This document shows, in pieces, positions 45,074 to 54,040 of a stretch of DNA of 64,000 bases. Location of the stretch: assembly GCA_036310845.1 (NCBI GenBank), contig JAXJRB010000203.1, forward strand, positions 1 to 64,000, given 5' to 3'. How positions within the stretch are numbered: the first letter of the stretch is position 1; every line of letters begins with the position of its first letter. The DNA is from COE1 sp036310845 (GTDB taxonomy: Bacteria; Bacillota; Clostridia; Lachnospirales; Lachnospiraceae). Under the pieces are notes generated by a model. It ran no database searches and was not told the origin of the DNA. It saw nothing but the letters and a program-made list of their open reading frames with translations. Position numbers and translations under genes: made by a program.

Positions 45074-45143
45074 ATTTCTGAATTCAATAAAAAAGTCATG
45101 AATTTTATCAAATCTAACTTTAACAAAATCCACGACTTACTTC

Positions 45144-45902
45144 CTATTCATTCCCCGCTGCTTTTCGATATGGTGTCACTTTATTCTTATTACTTTTTAA
45201 CCAAGAATCCCTTTTCGTCGAATACATAGCTTTGAACATATCAATATCTTCCAACGTAGTTATCTTAATATTCTTATTACTTCCTAATGCAAAGTGTAGC
45301 TCCATTCCCAAATCAATCATAAGGGTATTGGTATAAACCGCATTGGTTATTCCGCGATTCAAAGCTTCTTTATGTGCCCACAATGCTTTTCCATACTGAT
45401 ATGCCTGTGGTGTCTGTACACGCATGATATCCTTGCGGTCAATGCCATTATCACTGCTTTCGCCGTCATCAGTGCGCATAATTGTTTCCTGACATCTGAC
45501 TGCCGATAAACCTGAACCATACTCTTTTGCTTTTTCAATACAATCTGTAATAATCTCTTCCGTAATCATTGGTCTTACTGCATCATGAATTACTACAATA
45601 TCATCCTCTTTACAGATATCCTCCAATGCAAGAAGTGCCATTCTCGCAGATGCCTGTCCATTTTCTCCACCGTCTACTACCCATTTTAGCTTGGTAATTC
45701 CTGCTGCCCCCGCATATCCATTTAATACATCATGCCAACCACTAATACAGGATACTATAATCGCATCAATATCCGGATGATTCTGAAATGCCTCTAATGT
45801 ATATATTATAATTGGTTTATCATAAATACTTAAAAACTGCTTTGGTACTGACTGTTCTGTTCTTGTGCCACTTCCCCCTGCTAATATCAGAGCAACGTTC
45901 AT
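45144..45902 (-). CDS. IspD/TarI-family cytidylyltransferase
   Basis: 252 residues; ATG after GGGAGGAATTAT. It keeps the nucleotide-binding signature LILAGGSGTRTEQSVPKQF, then PIIIYTLEAFQNHPDIDAI, VVIHDAVRPMI and RVQTPQAYQY. Family members activate methylerythritol phosphate (IspD) or ribitol/glycerol phosphates (TarI) with CTP. As part of a glycan cluster with a TagB/TagF-like transferase, a CDP-polyol role is more likely than isoprenoid synthesis. The C-terminus has a basic tail of ~25 residues. Confidence 0.9.
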   Translation of the reverse strand: MNVALILAGGSGTRTEQSVPKQFLSIYDKPIIIYTLEAFQNHPDIDAIIVSCISGWHDVLNGYAGAAGITKLKWVVDGGENGQASARMALLALEDICKEDDIVVIHDAVRPMITEEIITDCIEKAKEYGSGLSAVRCQETIMRTDDGESSDNGIDRKDIMRVQTPQAYQYGKALWAHKEALNRGITNAVYTNTLMIDLGMELHFALGSNKNIKITTLEDIDMFKAMYSTKRDSWLKSNKNKVTPYRKAAGNE

Positions 45903-45992
45903 ATAATTCCTCCCTGTTTTCTCTTTACCTTTTCTTTTGCAATTTTCAAATAACTTCTCTTTTATTTTATATCGGCTTTTTTACCAGATTCA

Positions 45993-46697
45993 TTATATGT
46001 CTCCATTTTTCATTACATAGAGAGCCTTAAACATTTCTACATCCTCAACCGTGTTAATCTTCAAATTGGTATCCGAACCTTTACACAATGTAACTTGCAT
46101 TCCTAGCCTTGATATCATATTGTTGGTGTCATTCTCTCCTCTAATGTTCTGTTGCAACGCCTCTTCATGTGCTTTTTGCAAGATTCCCAAACGATATGTC
46201 TGTGGCGTCTGTATACGCCTGAACGCATATCTTGAAATAGACATCTTACCATTAATGCCATCATCCGTCATCATCACATTATCCATAGAAATAACCGAAG
46301 CAATACCCATTCCCTTTTTCTTACAGGAATAAATGCTATCCGAAATAATCTCATCCGTAACCATCGGACGAATCGCATCATGTAGTATGACAATGTCATC
46401 TTCCTTACATTCTTCCTTCAGCATATCAACTGCAATTTTAGAAGTCTCCTGTCCAGTTGCTCCTCCTGAAATGACCCATTTCAATTTATCTATATTGAAC
46501 TGCTTCGCGTAGGCAGTCACCATATTTTCCCATCCTTTTAAACATGCTACCATGATTGCATCTATCTCCGGATGTTTTTGAAATATCTCCATGGTATAAA
46601 CAATAATTGGTCTATTATATACATTTACAAATTGCTTTGGTATATCCATTTGAAAGGTCGGATCTGCACCACCCGCCAATATGACTGCTATATTCAT
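45993..46697 (-). CDS. IspD/TarI-family cytidylyltransferase paralogue with altered nucleotide-binding loop
   Basis: 234 residues; ATG after AAAAGGGG. It is clearly related to the product of the gene at 45144, with VILHDAIRPMVTDEII, FRRIQTPQTYRLG and KINTVEDVEMFKALY. Where the family has GGxGxRxGxxxPKQ, it reads AGGADPTFQMDIPKQFVN, so the usual glycine and arginine that hold the CTP phosphates are missing. It may have changed specificity or be a partner subunit of the other copy. It lies 91 bases upstream of that gene, and 23 bases after a terminator hairpin. Confidence 0.88.
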   Translation of the reverse strand: MNIAVILAGGADPTFQMDIPKQFVNVYNRPIIVYTMEIFQKHPEIDAIMVACLKGWENMVTAYAKQFNIDKLKWVISGGATGQETSKIAVDMLKEECKEDDIVILHDAIRPMVTDEIISDSIYSCKKKGMGIASVISMDNVMMTDDGINGKMSISRYAFRRIQTPQTYRLGILQKAHEEALQQNIRGENDTNNMISRLGMQVTLCKGSDTNLKINTVEDVEMFKALYVMKNGDI

Positions 46698-46720
46698 TTG
46701 TATCCCCTTTTCTATACAAA

Positions 46721-46742
46721 AAGTGACCTTTTTCAGGTCACA
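46721..46742 (-). terminator. terminator of the AAA/PD-(D/E)XK gene at 46847
   Basis: Stem GTGACC / GGTCAC with T5 on the minus-strand exit, the same hairpin type as at 43646. It lies 23 bases before the next start codon. Confidence 0.75.
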
Positions 46743-46752
46743 TCTTGCAAAT

Positions 46753-46838
46753 ATGTTATGTTTACTCGTAGTTTAGCATATTTTTTCACAAATTGCTATA
46801 GAATTATTTGATTTCCTTCGTTTTTTCTGATTATTTAC
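46753..46838. repeat. Rpn-associated 3' segment, copy 2 (footprint without the gene)
   Basis: Matches 43914-44000 over ~85 bases, including a decayed version of the last Rpn codons (TGGGTAAATAATCAGAAAAA against TGGGAAAATAAGTAGTCAGA). Here it follows an AAA/PD-(D/E)XK gene instead of an Rpn gene. Confidence 0.7.
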
Positions 46839-46846
46839 CCAGCAAT

Positions 46847-48418
46847 TTACTTCTCCCACTCCTCTATCACGCACTCATGCACTTTCGTTTCTTTATCATA
46901 ATTAATTCCAACGAGCAAAATATTTCCTTGATATTCTTCCAGACTTTTTACATACTGTTTCTTCTTTATCTGATCTATGGCGCCTTCTGCTGAATGATTC
47001 CACTTTAATTCTACAACAAGTGCCGGCTTATCCGGGAATTTCTTTCTCGGTAGATAGACCATATCCGCAAAGCCTTTTCCTGTTGGCAGTTCTCGATATA
47101 CGGTATAAAAATTGCGTGCTGCAAAAAGAGCTAATGATATGGTATAGCTCAATGCATTTTCATCATGATACTGTATATGAGAGGTCTCAAAATGAGCCTG
47201 TTCTATGCCAAGCGATACTTGATTGGGACGGTTCTGCCAGATAGCTTGCAGAGTTTCTGCTGAATTTTTCAATGCTTTAGATACTTCGCCCCAGTCAGAT
47301 ACCGCTACACAGTTAATAAATACTTGTCTTACTTCATTATTAGGTATATATACCTCTTTCATTTCGAAATCATACGCCAGGTATCCTAAATGAATCAGCA
47401 GAGTATATACATCATCCTTTATAGCCAGACTTGTCATATCATTCGCAAAGCTTCCTGTATTCACAGGCAGCCTGTTTCCTGCTATCAGACTAATAACATC
47501 ATCCTTTAGTCCCTCAAAATTCATATCTATATATGTTCTAAGTGCTTCAAAGGTCTCTGTCTGATTCCAGTAAGAATCACATATCTTACTTTCTACTGCC
47601 ATGACTACAGATCTTGGACTATAAACAGAACTTTCTTGTATAAATTGATATCCGTCATACCATTCTGTTATATCCTCCAACGCCATATTATACTTTTGGC
47701 AAAGTGCTTCTACTTCTTTTTGCGTAAATCCTACATACTCCGCAAACTGCATCGGATTCGTCATGGAATATTCACTAAACATATTTAAAGCTGAATGTGT
47801 TCCATATTTTTTTATTGGCAGAATACCTGTCATATATGCTAATGCAATAAAATCTTTATCCTTCAGCATATCACGCAGAAAATCCAAATATATTCTCTGT
47901 GCTTCTTTGTCATTTTTATACTCACGAAATACACAGTCCCACTCATCTATGATAAATATAAAGGAATTACCATATTCCGCATAGATTTCCTGCATGCATT
48001 GAATCAAATCTGTTGTATCAAAATAATCAACATCCGGAAATGCCTTCAACAAGTCACGCAAAACTAACTTTTTTATTCGTTCTATCAGTTCATCCATAGA
48101 ACGACTTCTGCTCAGAAACTCCTGCATATTCAAAAATACTACATCATACTGATTCATATGCTTTTCGAAACTATCTGCTTCTGCTATTTTAAGTCCTTGA
48201 AATAAATCTCTTGAATCACAGCCTCTGCTATAATACGCAGTCAGCATATTTGCAGCTATGGATTTTCCAAAACGGCGGGGACGGCTGATACAAATATACT
48301 TTTTCATAGTGTCCATCAATTTATTAGTCTCACTAATTAACATCGACTTATCTACATATAGCTCTGTATTAATTACTTCGTTAAATTTCTTATTTCCCGG
48401 ATTCAGATAGATTCCCAT
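46847..48418 (-). CDS. AAA-ATPase-like protein with C-terminal PD-(D/E)XK nuclease domain
   Basis: 523 residues from the ATG at 48418, with GGGAGG upstream. Walker A-like RPRRFGKS (residues 46-53); Walker B FIFIIDEWDCVF; C-terminal GKGFADMVYLP followed by ALVVELKWN, the D...ExK signature. It belongs to the same wide family as the genes at 21015 and 61910, and is closer to the latter (YVDKSMLIS, GLKDDVISLIAGNRLPVN, ENALSYTISLALFAARN). Function not established. It is the only gene between the degenerate response regulator and the cytidylyltransferases. Confidence 0.88.
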   Translation of the reverse strand: MGIYLNPGNKKFNEVINTELYVDKSMLISETNKLMDTMKKYICISRPRRFGKSIAANMLTAYYSRGCDSRDLFQGLKIAEADSFEKHMNQYDVVFLNMQEFLSRSRSMDELIERIKKLVLRDLLKAFPDVDYFDTTDLIQCMQEIYAEYGNSFIFIIDEWDCVFREYKNDKEAQRIYLDFLRDMLKDKDFIALAYMTGILPIKKYGTHSALNMFSEYSMTNPMQFAEYVGFTQKEVEALCQKYNMALEDITEWYDGYQFIQESSVYSPRSVVMAVESKICDSYWNQTETFEALRTYIDMNFEGLKDDVISLIAGNRLPVNTGSFANDMTSLAIKDDVYTLLIHLGYLAYDFEMKEVYIPNNEVRQVFINCVAVSDWGEVSKALKNSAETLQAIWQNRPNQVSLGIEQAHFETSHIQYHDENALSYTISLALFAARNFYTVYRELPTGKGFADMVYLPRKKFPDKPALVVELKWNHSAEGAIDQIKKKQYVKSLEEYQGNILLVGINYDKETKVHECVIEEWEK

Positions 48419-48494
48419 GATTAGCCTCCCGTGCACCCTGTTAACGCTTTATTACTTTTAGTATATCACATTTTCCTGCCTTTGCATCATGGTT

Positions 48495-49232
48495 TTAGGC
48501 TTTTACCCGAAACCGATACCCTATCCCCCATTTCGTTTCAATATGCCCTTCCGCTCCAATCTGCTCCAGCCTTTTTCTTAACTTATGTACATGCGTTGCT
48601 ACACTATTTTCTCCTGAAACATAATTTGCTTTCCATGCTTTTTCATAGATTTCCTGCTTGGTAAGGATTCTTTCCGGGTTCTCCATAAGAACCTGTAGAA
48701 CCTCCATCTCCATTTTATTGAGCATAACCTTTTTGCCATCTACCTCTACACAGCAATTCCAAATATCAAGAACAAAATTCTCTATGACAATCTTATCCTC
48801 GCCATTCGTTCTTTTCCGATGCCCACCATTCATTGCATGACTGCGCATAATGGTTGTATTGCAACGAGCCGCCAATTGTATCGCTGATACATCTGAACGT
48901 ATATAATCGGTAATTCCTGCACGAAATGCGCCAATTACGCTAATATCATCCCTGTCATTTCCTAAAAGGTAAAGTAAAACCTTTTTGCGATTCAGAATTT
49001 CAATAGACAAGGTGTAGCCGGATTTATCCCCTAGGTAATCATCGACCACAACCATGTCATAATCTTCCTCAATCGCTTTTTTAAAGCCCTTCTGAGATGC
49101 ATGTTCAATGACAGCATCCATTTTCCAAATTCTGCATGCATTTTCATACTTTAAATCTCTGCCATCATCTTTGATGATGAAGAGTATGCTGCTATTAACA
49201 GCATCATTTAGTCCATTCATAACATCAACCAC
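48495..49232 (-). CDS. OmpR-type winged-helix regulator with degenerate receiver domain
   Basis: 245 residues starting at a GTG preceded by GAGAGGTG. The receiver-like half (1-125) keeps acidic residues near the N-terminus (IIKDDG) and an Asp pair at the phosphorylation position (VVVDDYLG, D64/D65), but lacks the conserved Lys-Pro (it reads DYIRSD). The C-terminal half is a complete OmpR/PhoB DNA-binding domain: KVMLNKMEMEVLQVLMEN, RILTKQEIYEKAWK, HVHKLRKRLEQIGA and TKWGIGYRF. No sensor kinase is adjacent. A 27-bp palindrome lies 65 bases upstream. It may regulate the surface protein gene located just upstream in the same direction. Confidence 0.88.
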   Translation of the reverse strand: MVDVMNGLNDAVNSSILFIIKDDGRDLKYENACRIWKMDAVIEHASQKGFKKAIEEDYDMVVVDDYLGDKSGYTLSIEILNRKKVLLYLLGNDRDDISVIGAFRAGITDYIRSDVSAIQLAARCNTTIMRSHAMNGGHRKRTNGEDKIVIENFVLDIWNCCVEVDGKKVMLNKMEMEVLQVLMENPERILTKQEIYEKAWKANYVSGENSVATHVHKLRKRLEQIGAEGHIETKWGIGYRFRVKA

Positions 49233-49296
49233 AATAACACCTCTCTTTATATTTTTCTTCTATCTGCGGCGGGAACCTGTCAATAGAAAGAATTTC

Positions 49297-49323
49297 GTAA
49301 TTATTCATTACCTGAATAGTTAC
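49297..49323. repeat. 27-bp palindromic repeat, copy 3
   Basis: Starts GTAATTATTCAT and ends CTGAATAGTTAC, the most symmetric of the three copies (others at 8470 and 17911). It lies in the leader of the response regulator gene. Confidence 0.6.
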
Positions 49324-49457
49324 AGAGTTTCTATAAATATTTTTTCATGTCTATGCAACTCATACTGTATTTTTTTACTAGCTCATTGTTATACCTATTG
49401 TTCCTATTTTTACAGTCTCAGCAACAAGTGCTTCGTTCTGTCTCGAATGGTTACTTA

Positions 49458-52400
49458 CTATTTCAGTTTTCTTGTTCCTGTAGCTACTCTATCTGTTTTT
49501 TGATTTTCTGTTTCCTTCTTTTTGCATTTCTGCATAAATTCTCTTATCAGAAACATAACAATTGCTCCTAATAAAAACGCCCACAATACGCTCCAATATT
49601 TTGCTATGTGATTATTGGCCATTTTATCCTCTTCTAGTGTTGGGAGCTCATCCGAAAGACTTACCTTTTCTTCGTCAATAATCATTTGTGTACGAATCAT
49701 ATCAATCAATCTTTCAAGTTCTTGCTCTGACAGATTTAAAAATCCTTTACGATACAATTCTCTTAACTCTGCTTCTGTAAGATTCTTTAATGCTTCTGCC
49801 ATCCTTAGAAGCTCTGCTTCTGTCATCTCTTTCTTATCATTTTCACCTGTTTCATTATCCGTTAGATTACCTAACGCCTTCTTCTTGCTATCCTCCCTGT
49901 TACTCTCCTTCTCCTCTTTCCATGCATCTTTATCTGATTTATTATTTTTTTCTGGTTTCTTCAATGGTTTATCAGTTATCTCTTTGTCCTCTTCTTGCCA
50001 TGGTTTCTTAATTATCTCTTTGTCCTCTTCTTGTGACGGCTTTTCTGTTACTTCATTTTTTTCATTGCCTTGCGTATTTCCATTTGCCGGATATGCTACC
50101 ACTAATTCATGTCCACATTCTTTGCAACGATAAACAGCCTTTCCTTCTTTCGTTGCTGTCGGCAGCTCAAAGGATATCAGTTCATAATTATGCTTGTGAG
50201 TCTGTGATGTTCCTGGTTTTGTCGTATTCCCTGCACTACCTGAAGCTCCACCATTTCCACTATTATTACCACTACCGGAATTACCATTGTCTCCACTTCC
50301 GCCACTATGACTTCCATTGTTGTTTCCGCCTGCATTCTGCTTTGCTTTCTCTATGATTACCTCTGCCATTCCACTTTCATACTGCTCAATTCCGCCTGCA
50401 ATTTTGGTCACAACCAGATAATAAATTGGATATTCACCAATCTCGATGTATTCATAAGGAACTGTGGTTCCTGCCACACGATAATTATCTCTTGTCAATT
50501 CCATGCTGTCTGAAAAGTAAATAGTAGCATTCTGCGTATCTTCATTCACAATCTGCAAACCATGAGGTTTTCCATCGTATTTTCCATGATATCCTGAAAC
50601 ACTATATTTTACATGAGTTCCAAGAATATTAAACATTGCCGGTATCTTTGTTGCAACATCATGATAATTGGACGTTTCCTGTGTCACTGCATGCACATAA
50701 TAGGTACCTACTGCTGAAGGAGCTCCTCCTTCTGACATTGCACCACAGCTTGCATCTGTTTTCTTTGTACACGCTTCATCCATAAAATACACATACGCAA
50801 CTGCCATCTTCATTTCTTCATCATTGACATCATATACTTTTGCTGCATCTATCTCTTGTACCTGCCCATTATACGAGGTATTCTTACTTGCTAAGTAGAC
50901 ATTAGGCTCTGCTTTGTCAATGGTCATGCTGATACTTCCTGAAAAATCAGCAAAATCCGTTCCTGTCACATAAATATAATTTGTGTACTCACCTGCATCT
51001 GTATAACAATATGGTTCTGTCTTGCCTTTGTCCTGATAGTTCTCTAATGTTAACGGCTCTTCACTATAATAAATAGTATATGGATTGCTACTGTTAATAG
51101 CCGCTTTTAAAGCCTTAGATGTGGCATCATAGATAGTATATGCCGTTTCAATCTCTACTTGCTCCATGCCCATTATGCCCTTTTCAACGCTTACCCTTGC
51201 CGGAAGCGTATACTCACCTACTGCTTGTCCATTCAAAACATTTGTCGCAACAATTCCACAATAAAAATAGTACTCTCCTGGCTGAAGTCCTTGTGGTACA
51301 ATTAGCTTTCTACTGTCTGCCAATTCGATTGGTTCATCATTTCCTACCTGTTCATCCATACTCATATACCACTGATATGCTAGCGAGTATTCAGTAGGTT
51401 TTATTAATTCCACTTCTGTACTGAGAATAATTCCTGCGTAACCAGCTAATACCTCTTTATTCTCTGGATTGACTATCTTCACAATCGGTTGCACCCAGTG
51501 TGCATACAATATTGTATTCTCCTCGATTTCTGATACTCCTATGCCCTTTCCGTCTGCTGAATATATCTTTGTTCCGGCCCCATTTTGTCCAGTAAAATAA
51601 CCATCAAAAACAGATCCTGCTTTTTCAGGAATTAATATATCAGGTAAAACAGCATGATAGGTAGCTGTAATCCCCATTGTTCCCGGTTTTTCTGCATTGG
51701 CACTGTCTAACGTAACGGTATAGCTTTTTCCTACACTGTCATAAGCCGCAATATAATTTCTATCTCCACTCAATGCAGCTTCTACTGTTTGGGCATCCGT
51801 ATAATATTCAATGGTATCTGTCGCCATATCATCCCAGCCTAAAAAGGTATAATCATATTTTGCATCACTTGGCCTATTCGGTCTTGCTGATAATGACGGA
51901 AAATTTACCGTTGCTCCCGTTAAACCTGCTGATTCGCCTAATATCGTCATATTATAATCATAATAGGTAATCACATCTGCCTGTATCGAATACAGTGAAA
52001 CAAGACACTTACCATTTCCTGTATGTACCAAGTTTTCCACAACACTATCTGTTGCTTTATACACTTTTCCACCACTGGTTACCTCGGGGATTACCTTGGA
52101 AGTACCGGCATATCCTGCCTTTCCGCCATAGTAGCCGCCACCGCCGCCTCCTTTCACCACTCTTCTACTATAAGTTCCTTTATTCGGATATGAACCGCTC
52201 CCCCAAACACCTGAATTAACATAAGTCTCATAATCACTTCCTTTTCCCAGGATTTCATTAGATACTACCTTATTTTGTGCATATACATTGGAATATCCCG
52301 GTCCATGACTCACATCAGAACCATTATATGAATAGGAAACTCCTCCTTCATGACCGTTTCCTCCTCCACCTCCTGCTACAATCAGTCTAGTATCCGTTTC

Positions 52401-53825
52401 TGCTGTGATACGCACATCTGTCGCACCACAACCATGGTCAGAATACACATTATCATTAAAAGAACCACCACTATTTGATGCCGAGTGCCACACAGCACCT
52501 CCTTTACCTCCTCCATTGAAGGTATTATTCTGACCTCCGACATATATTTGAACAATTTCATTTTTATCCAATGCAATTGTACCCTTTGCAAAGCTTCCTT
52601 TACTTTTATCGTTTCCTGCTCCATAACATTCAAAAATGTATTCTCCAGAAACAGGCGCTGAAAAAGTCTGAACATCACCCGTAAATGTATATGTCCAGTT
52701 CTTATTTCCTGTATATTCTACCTTTGTAATCAAGATATTAGTCGAAAAAGCATCTGCTTCAAAACTGACTTCATTCTCTGTTACATCTGTAATCGCTATC
52801 TTTTCTACATTTTCATGATCATCAATATGAAACACTTCCATCTGATTAGTATTTTGCAGTTCCTGCATGTCTGCAAAAGAAAAAGTCACCTCTACCTTTT
52901 CATCGAAAAGATATGGCTCATACTCCACATCCTGATAACAAATGGATATGTCGTAGCTATAACAGGTATTTTCTTCTAACTCTAATTCTTCGTGAGAATC
53001 GATAATATCCGATTCTGCTGCTATTCCCATTTGTTCCTCTTGGGATAAAACCTCTGCTTTTACCTCCAGTGTTGCCTCCTGAGGCATATTTCCCTCTACC
53101 GTTATCGTTACACCATGAATACTTTGTTGTAAAACACGTTCCATTAATACAATTTCTTCCAGCTCGAGCTGTTCATACCCTGCATATAAAATATATGTGT
53201 TGCCTGCTTCCCACATAATATTCCCTGCATCATACGCAATGGTACATGCTTCATCCATATACCACCCTATAAAACGATAACCTGCTTTTTGTGGTGTCGG
53301 CATCTTCAGATTCACATTTTCAGGAGTCAGTTCAATCATGGAAATGTCACAAGTGCCACCATTCGAATCAAATTGTAAATATACACTTGCAAACAAGGCA
53401 TCCTCACCAGTTAATAGCTCCTGTGTCGCTTCTTCAGATGTCATTTCCTGTAATGTATTATCTTCCTCTGTTGTCTCTTCTGAGGTTTCATACTCTGATT
53501 CTATTTCTGTACTTGTATCTATCGAAGCCTCTTCGGATAATACTTCCTCCGTCACTTCTTCTATCATCTCTTTTTCTGTCTTTATTGTCTCTTCGGATTC
53601 CTCTGTCGTAAGGAATGCTTCCGTAATTTCCTCTCGTATTTCTTCGGTAGTTTCTGTTTTTACGTCATTCTCTATCGTTGACTCTACATCACCTTTTTCC
53701 ATTTCTGCTGCCCGCACTACAAGCCCAGTTCCTGACAAATGACTCATAACAATCGCAGCTGCAAGGATTCCTGTCAAAGAACGATTGACTGTTCTAAGTC
53801 CTTTTTTCTCTACTTTTCCTTTCAT
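49458..53825 (-). CDS. large multi-domain surface protein
   Basis: 1455 residues; ATG after GAGGAGAAAAC. Signal peptide ~1-40 (cleavage near VVRAAE), then an acidic Glu/Thr/Ser-rich stretch (~41-145), an InlB-type B-repeat (~147-215: YLQFDSNGG ... GYRFIGWYMDEAC), a Gly-rich domain (~375-640: ECYGAGNDKSKGSFAKGTI, GGGGGNGHEGG, GGGGGGYYGGKAGYAG), another InlB-like repeat, and several MBG/Ig-like units (TIYDATSKALKAAI, KYDGKPHGLQIV). After a Gly/Asn/Ser linker and a Cys-pair domain (YRCKECGHEL) comes a charged Lys/Glu segment with QEEDKEI repeats. It ends with one membrane helix and a Lys/Arg tail. There is no LPxTG motif, so anchoring is by the helix. Probably adhesive. Confidence 0.88.
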   Translation of the reverse strand: MKGKVEKKGLRTVNRSLTGILAAAIVMSHLSGTGLVVRAAEMEKGDVESTIENDVKTETTEEIREEITEAFLTTEESEETIKTEKEMIEEVTEEVLSEEASIDTSTEIESEYETSEETTEEDNTLQEMTSEEATQELLTGEDALFASVYLQFDSNGGTCDISMIELTPENVNLKMPTPQKAGYRFIGWYMDEACTIAYDAGNIMWEAGNTYILYAGYEQLELEEIVLMERVLQQSIHGVTITVEGNMPQEATLEVKAEVLSQEEQMGIAAESDIIDSHEELELEENTCYSYDISICYQDVEYEPYLFDEKVEVTFSFADMQELQNTNQMEVFHIDDHENVEKIAITDVTENEVSFEADAFSTNILITKVEYTGNKNWTYTFTGDVQTFSAPVSGEYIFECYGAGNDKSKGSFAKGTIALDKNEIVQIYVGGQNNTFNGGGKGGAVWHSASNSGGSFNDNVYSDHGCGATDVRITAETDTRLIVAGGGGGNGHEGGVSYSYNGSDVSHGPGYSNVYAQNKVVSNEILGKGSDYETYVNSGVWGSGSYPNKGTYSRRVVKGGGGGGYYGGKAGYAGTSKVIPEVTSGGKVYKATDSVVENLVHTGNGKCLVSLYSIQADVITYYDYNMTILGESAGLTGATVNFPSLSARPNRPSDAKYDYTFLGWDDMATDTIEYYTDAQTVEAALSGDRNYIAAYDSVGKSYTVTLDSANAEKPGTMGITATYHAVLPDILIPEKAGSVFDGYFTGQNGAGTKIYSADGKGIGVSEIEENTILYAHWVQPIVKIVNPENKEVLAGYAGIILSTEVELIKPTEYSLAYQWYMSMDEQVGNDEPIELADSRKLIVPQGLQPGEYYFYCGIVATNVLNGQAVGEYTLPARVSVEKGIMGMEQVEIETAYTIYDATSKALKAAINSSNPYTIYYSEEPLTLENYQDKGKTEPYCYTDAGEYTNYIYVTGTDFADFSGSISMTIDKAEPNVYLASKNTSYNGQVQEIDAAKVYDVNDEEMKMAVAYVYFMDEACTKKTDASCGAMSEGGAPSAVGTYYVHAVTQETSNYHDVATKIPAMFNILGTHVKYSVSGYHGKYDGKPHGLQIVNEDTQNATIYFSDSMELTRDNYRVAGTTVPYEYIEIGEYPIYYLVVTKIAGGIEQYESGMAEVIIEKAKQNAGGNNNGSHSGGSGDNGNSGSGNNSGNGGASGSAGNTTKPGTSQTHKHNYELISFELPTATKEGKAVYRCKECGHELVVAYPANGNTQGNEKNEVTEKPSQEEDKEIIKKPWQEEDKEITDKPLKKPEKNNKSDKDAWKEEKESNREDSKKKALGNLTDNETGENDKKEMTEAELLRMAEALKNLTEAELRELYRKGFLNLSEQELERLIDMIRTQMIIDEEKVSLSDELPTLEEDKMANNHIAKYWSVLWAFLLGAIVMFLIREFMQKCKKKETENQKTDRVATGTRKLK

Positions 53826-53986
53826 GTTTTCTCCTCAAATCATATTTCATTATTCCATTTTTTATCCTCTGACCGATTCCCGCCGCTCAGAACGTTCTAC
53901 ACTTTATAGTACTTTTCACCTACGCACAAGCACTTTTATAATTCTTTTAAAAAGAGAAGAAAACTTTTAAGAATACATAAAAAAAT

Positions 53987-54032
53987 AGGGTCAATTTTAA
54001 AACCTTTATCAACCTGTTTTAAAATTAACCCT
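53987..54032 (-). terminator. terminator of the flagellin/GT block
   Basis: Long stem (AGGGTCAATTTTAAAAC / GTTTTAAAATTAACCCT, one mismatch) with a T-rich exit on the minus strand, just past the GT stop. The rest of 53826-54040 must hold the promoter of the surface protein gene, but no convincing one was found. Confidence 0.88.
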
Positions 54033-54040
54033 ACAAAACA

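Noticed and set aside
44909..45133. Minus-strand open frame of 74 codons between the Rpn and cytidylyltransferase genes
   Set aside because: It covers the conserved Rpn promoter block, and its frame is not kept at the second copy near 63600.
45144..46697. Housekeeping IspD (isoprenoid synthesis)
   Set aside because: Two tandem copies in a glycan locus, one with an altered loop, fit TarI-like activation of a polyol phosphate better; not excluded for the first copy.
49458..49700. LPxTG sortase signal at the end of the large surface protein
   Set aside because: ELPTLEED resembles LPxT but lacks the Gly, and is ~20 residues from the membrane helix, so helix anchoring is the simpler view.
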